From Corynebacterium incognita (lineage in GTDB: Bacteria > Actinomycetota > Actinomycetes > Mycobacteriales > Mycobacteriaceae): DNA of 64,000 bases. The stretch spans positions 1,302,001 to 1,366,000 of the forward strand of contig NZ_CP059404.1 in NCBI RefSeq assembly GCF_014217255.1. Reading direction: 5' to 3'. A program made the position numbers and the translations under genes. Positions 63,605 to 64,000 of the stretch are shown one piece after another (position 1 is the stretch's first letter; the number at the start of each line of letters is the position of its first letter). The notes under the pieces were generated by a model, which worked only from the letters and a program-made list of their open reading frames with translations, was not told the DNA's origin and made no database searches.

Positions 63605-64000
63605 AAACCGGCCGCGTCCCACGCCTTGAGCAGGGCGTCGGTCTCTTCCTGGTTGGTGATGGAGATGCGGACGCCGAAATCAGACGGGCGTACCACGATG
63701 CCCTGATCCGCGAGCTTCGCAGCGACCTCGTGCGGCGTGAGCGGGAGCTTCGCCGCGGGCAGGAAAATGAAGTTGGACTGGGACTTCAGCGCGCCAAATT
63801 CGGACAGCGCTGCGGTGGCGCGGTCACGCTGTGCGGCGGTGTCCTCCACGTGCTCAAGCAGCTGGTCCACGGCCTTCAGAGACGCCAGCGCGCCCTTCTG
63901 GGCGATAGTAGACACGGCGAACGGGGCCGCGACCTTAGCCATGGCCTCGATGATCTCCGGCGCGCCGAACGCATAGCCGACACGGAGATCCGCCAAGCCA
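63601..64000 (-). CDS. Class I/II aminotransferase, C-terminal part
   Basis: The gene runs past the right edge; 133 codons of C-terminus are visible. LADLRVGYAFGAPEII is the segment after the PLP Lys in HisC/aromatic aminotransferases, and GIVVRPSDFGVRISITNQEE holds the substrate-binding Arg. It could be an aromatic aminotransferase (Pat) or HisC-like; the truncated part is needed to decide. Confidence 0.78.
   Translation of the reverse strand, partial: GLADLRVGYAFGAPEIIEAMAKVAAPFAVSTIAQKGALASLKAVDQLLEHVEDTAAQRDRATAALSEFGALKSQSNFIFLPAAKLPLTPHEVAAKLADQGIVVRPSDFGVRISITNQEETDALLKAWDAAGF

Overview
The window is high-GC actinobacterial DNA and almost certainly comes from a Corynebacterium chromosome; the species cannot be fixed from sequence alone. 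The strongest evidence is the arabinogalactan gene set at 40-54 kb: one large Emb arabinosyltransferase, AftA, DprE2, DprE1, two GtrA-type proteins, GlfT1, and the Wzt/Wzm exporter. Many genes also have a -10 hexamer 6-8 bases before the start codon, which suggests leaderless transcripts, common in this group.

Left part (0-31 kb): mostly housekeeping and stress genes. In order these are a truncated membrane protein, a Nudix-LOG fusion, a CHY zinc-finger protein, ferritin, a secreted Pro/Lys-rich protein, an M20 peptidase, an AAG-type DNA glycosylase, an ABC transporter/S41 peptidase operon next to a NarL-type two-component system whose kinase has no sensor domain, a lipase, AMP nucleosidase, a ROK regulator divergent from a DUF885 protein, two membrane proteins (AbrB and TSUP families), a lipocalin, malate dehydrogenase, an AAA/DUF4143 ATPase, HrpB, an M20 peptidase, AlkB, an SDR, LysE, YbjQ, an S4 protein, a VOC protein and an alkyltransferase-like protein.

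Middle (30-40 kb): a tandem pair of dynamin-like GTPases, then an AT-richer insert (about 33.8-35.7 kb) with a Fic protein, a decayed gene and a 34-residue membrane peptide. PrsW, an M13 metallopeptidase and an HSL-type hydrolase follow.

Cell-wall block (40-56.6 kb): DprE1-DprE2-AftA-Emb run leftward as one unit that makes and uses decaprenyl-phospho-arabinose. Wzm-Wzt-GlfT1 run leftward as the galactan start/export unit. Two GtrA genes lie between them. A desulfurase-like protein and a quinone oxidoreductase follow.

Accessory island (56.8-59.97 kb): immediately after tRNA-Ser(UGA) lies an AT-rich segment bounded by broken IS3-family transposase pieces. It holds two convergent gene pairs. 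Each pair encodes a secreted precursor with an acidic middle and a hydrophobic Gly/Ala-rich tail, followed at once by a small membrane protein. A 16-bp motif with one mismatch lies about 115-120 bp upstream of both precursor starts. I read this as two bacteriocin-like/immunity-like pairs under common control. It is the best candidate here for an undescribed system.

Right end (60-64 kb): molybdenum cofactor genes moeZ/moeB-like, moaE, mog/moaB-like and moeA leftward, moaD rightward, then a truncated class I/II aminotransferase.
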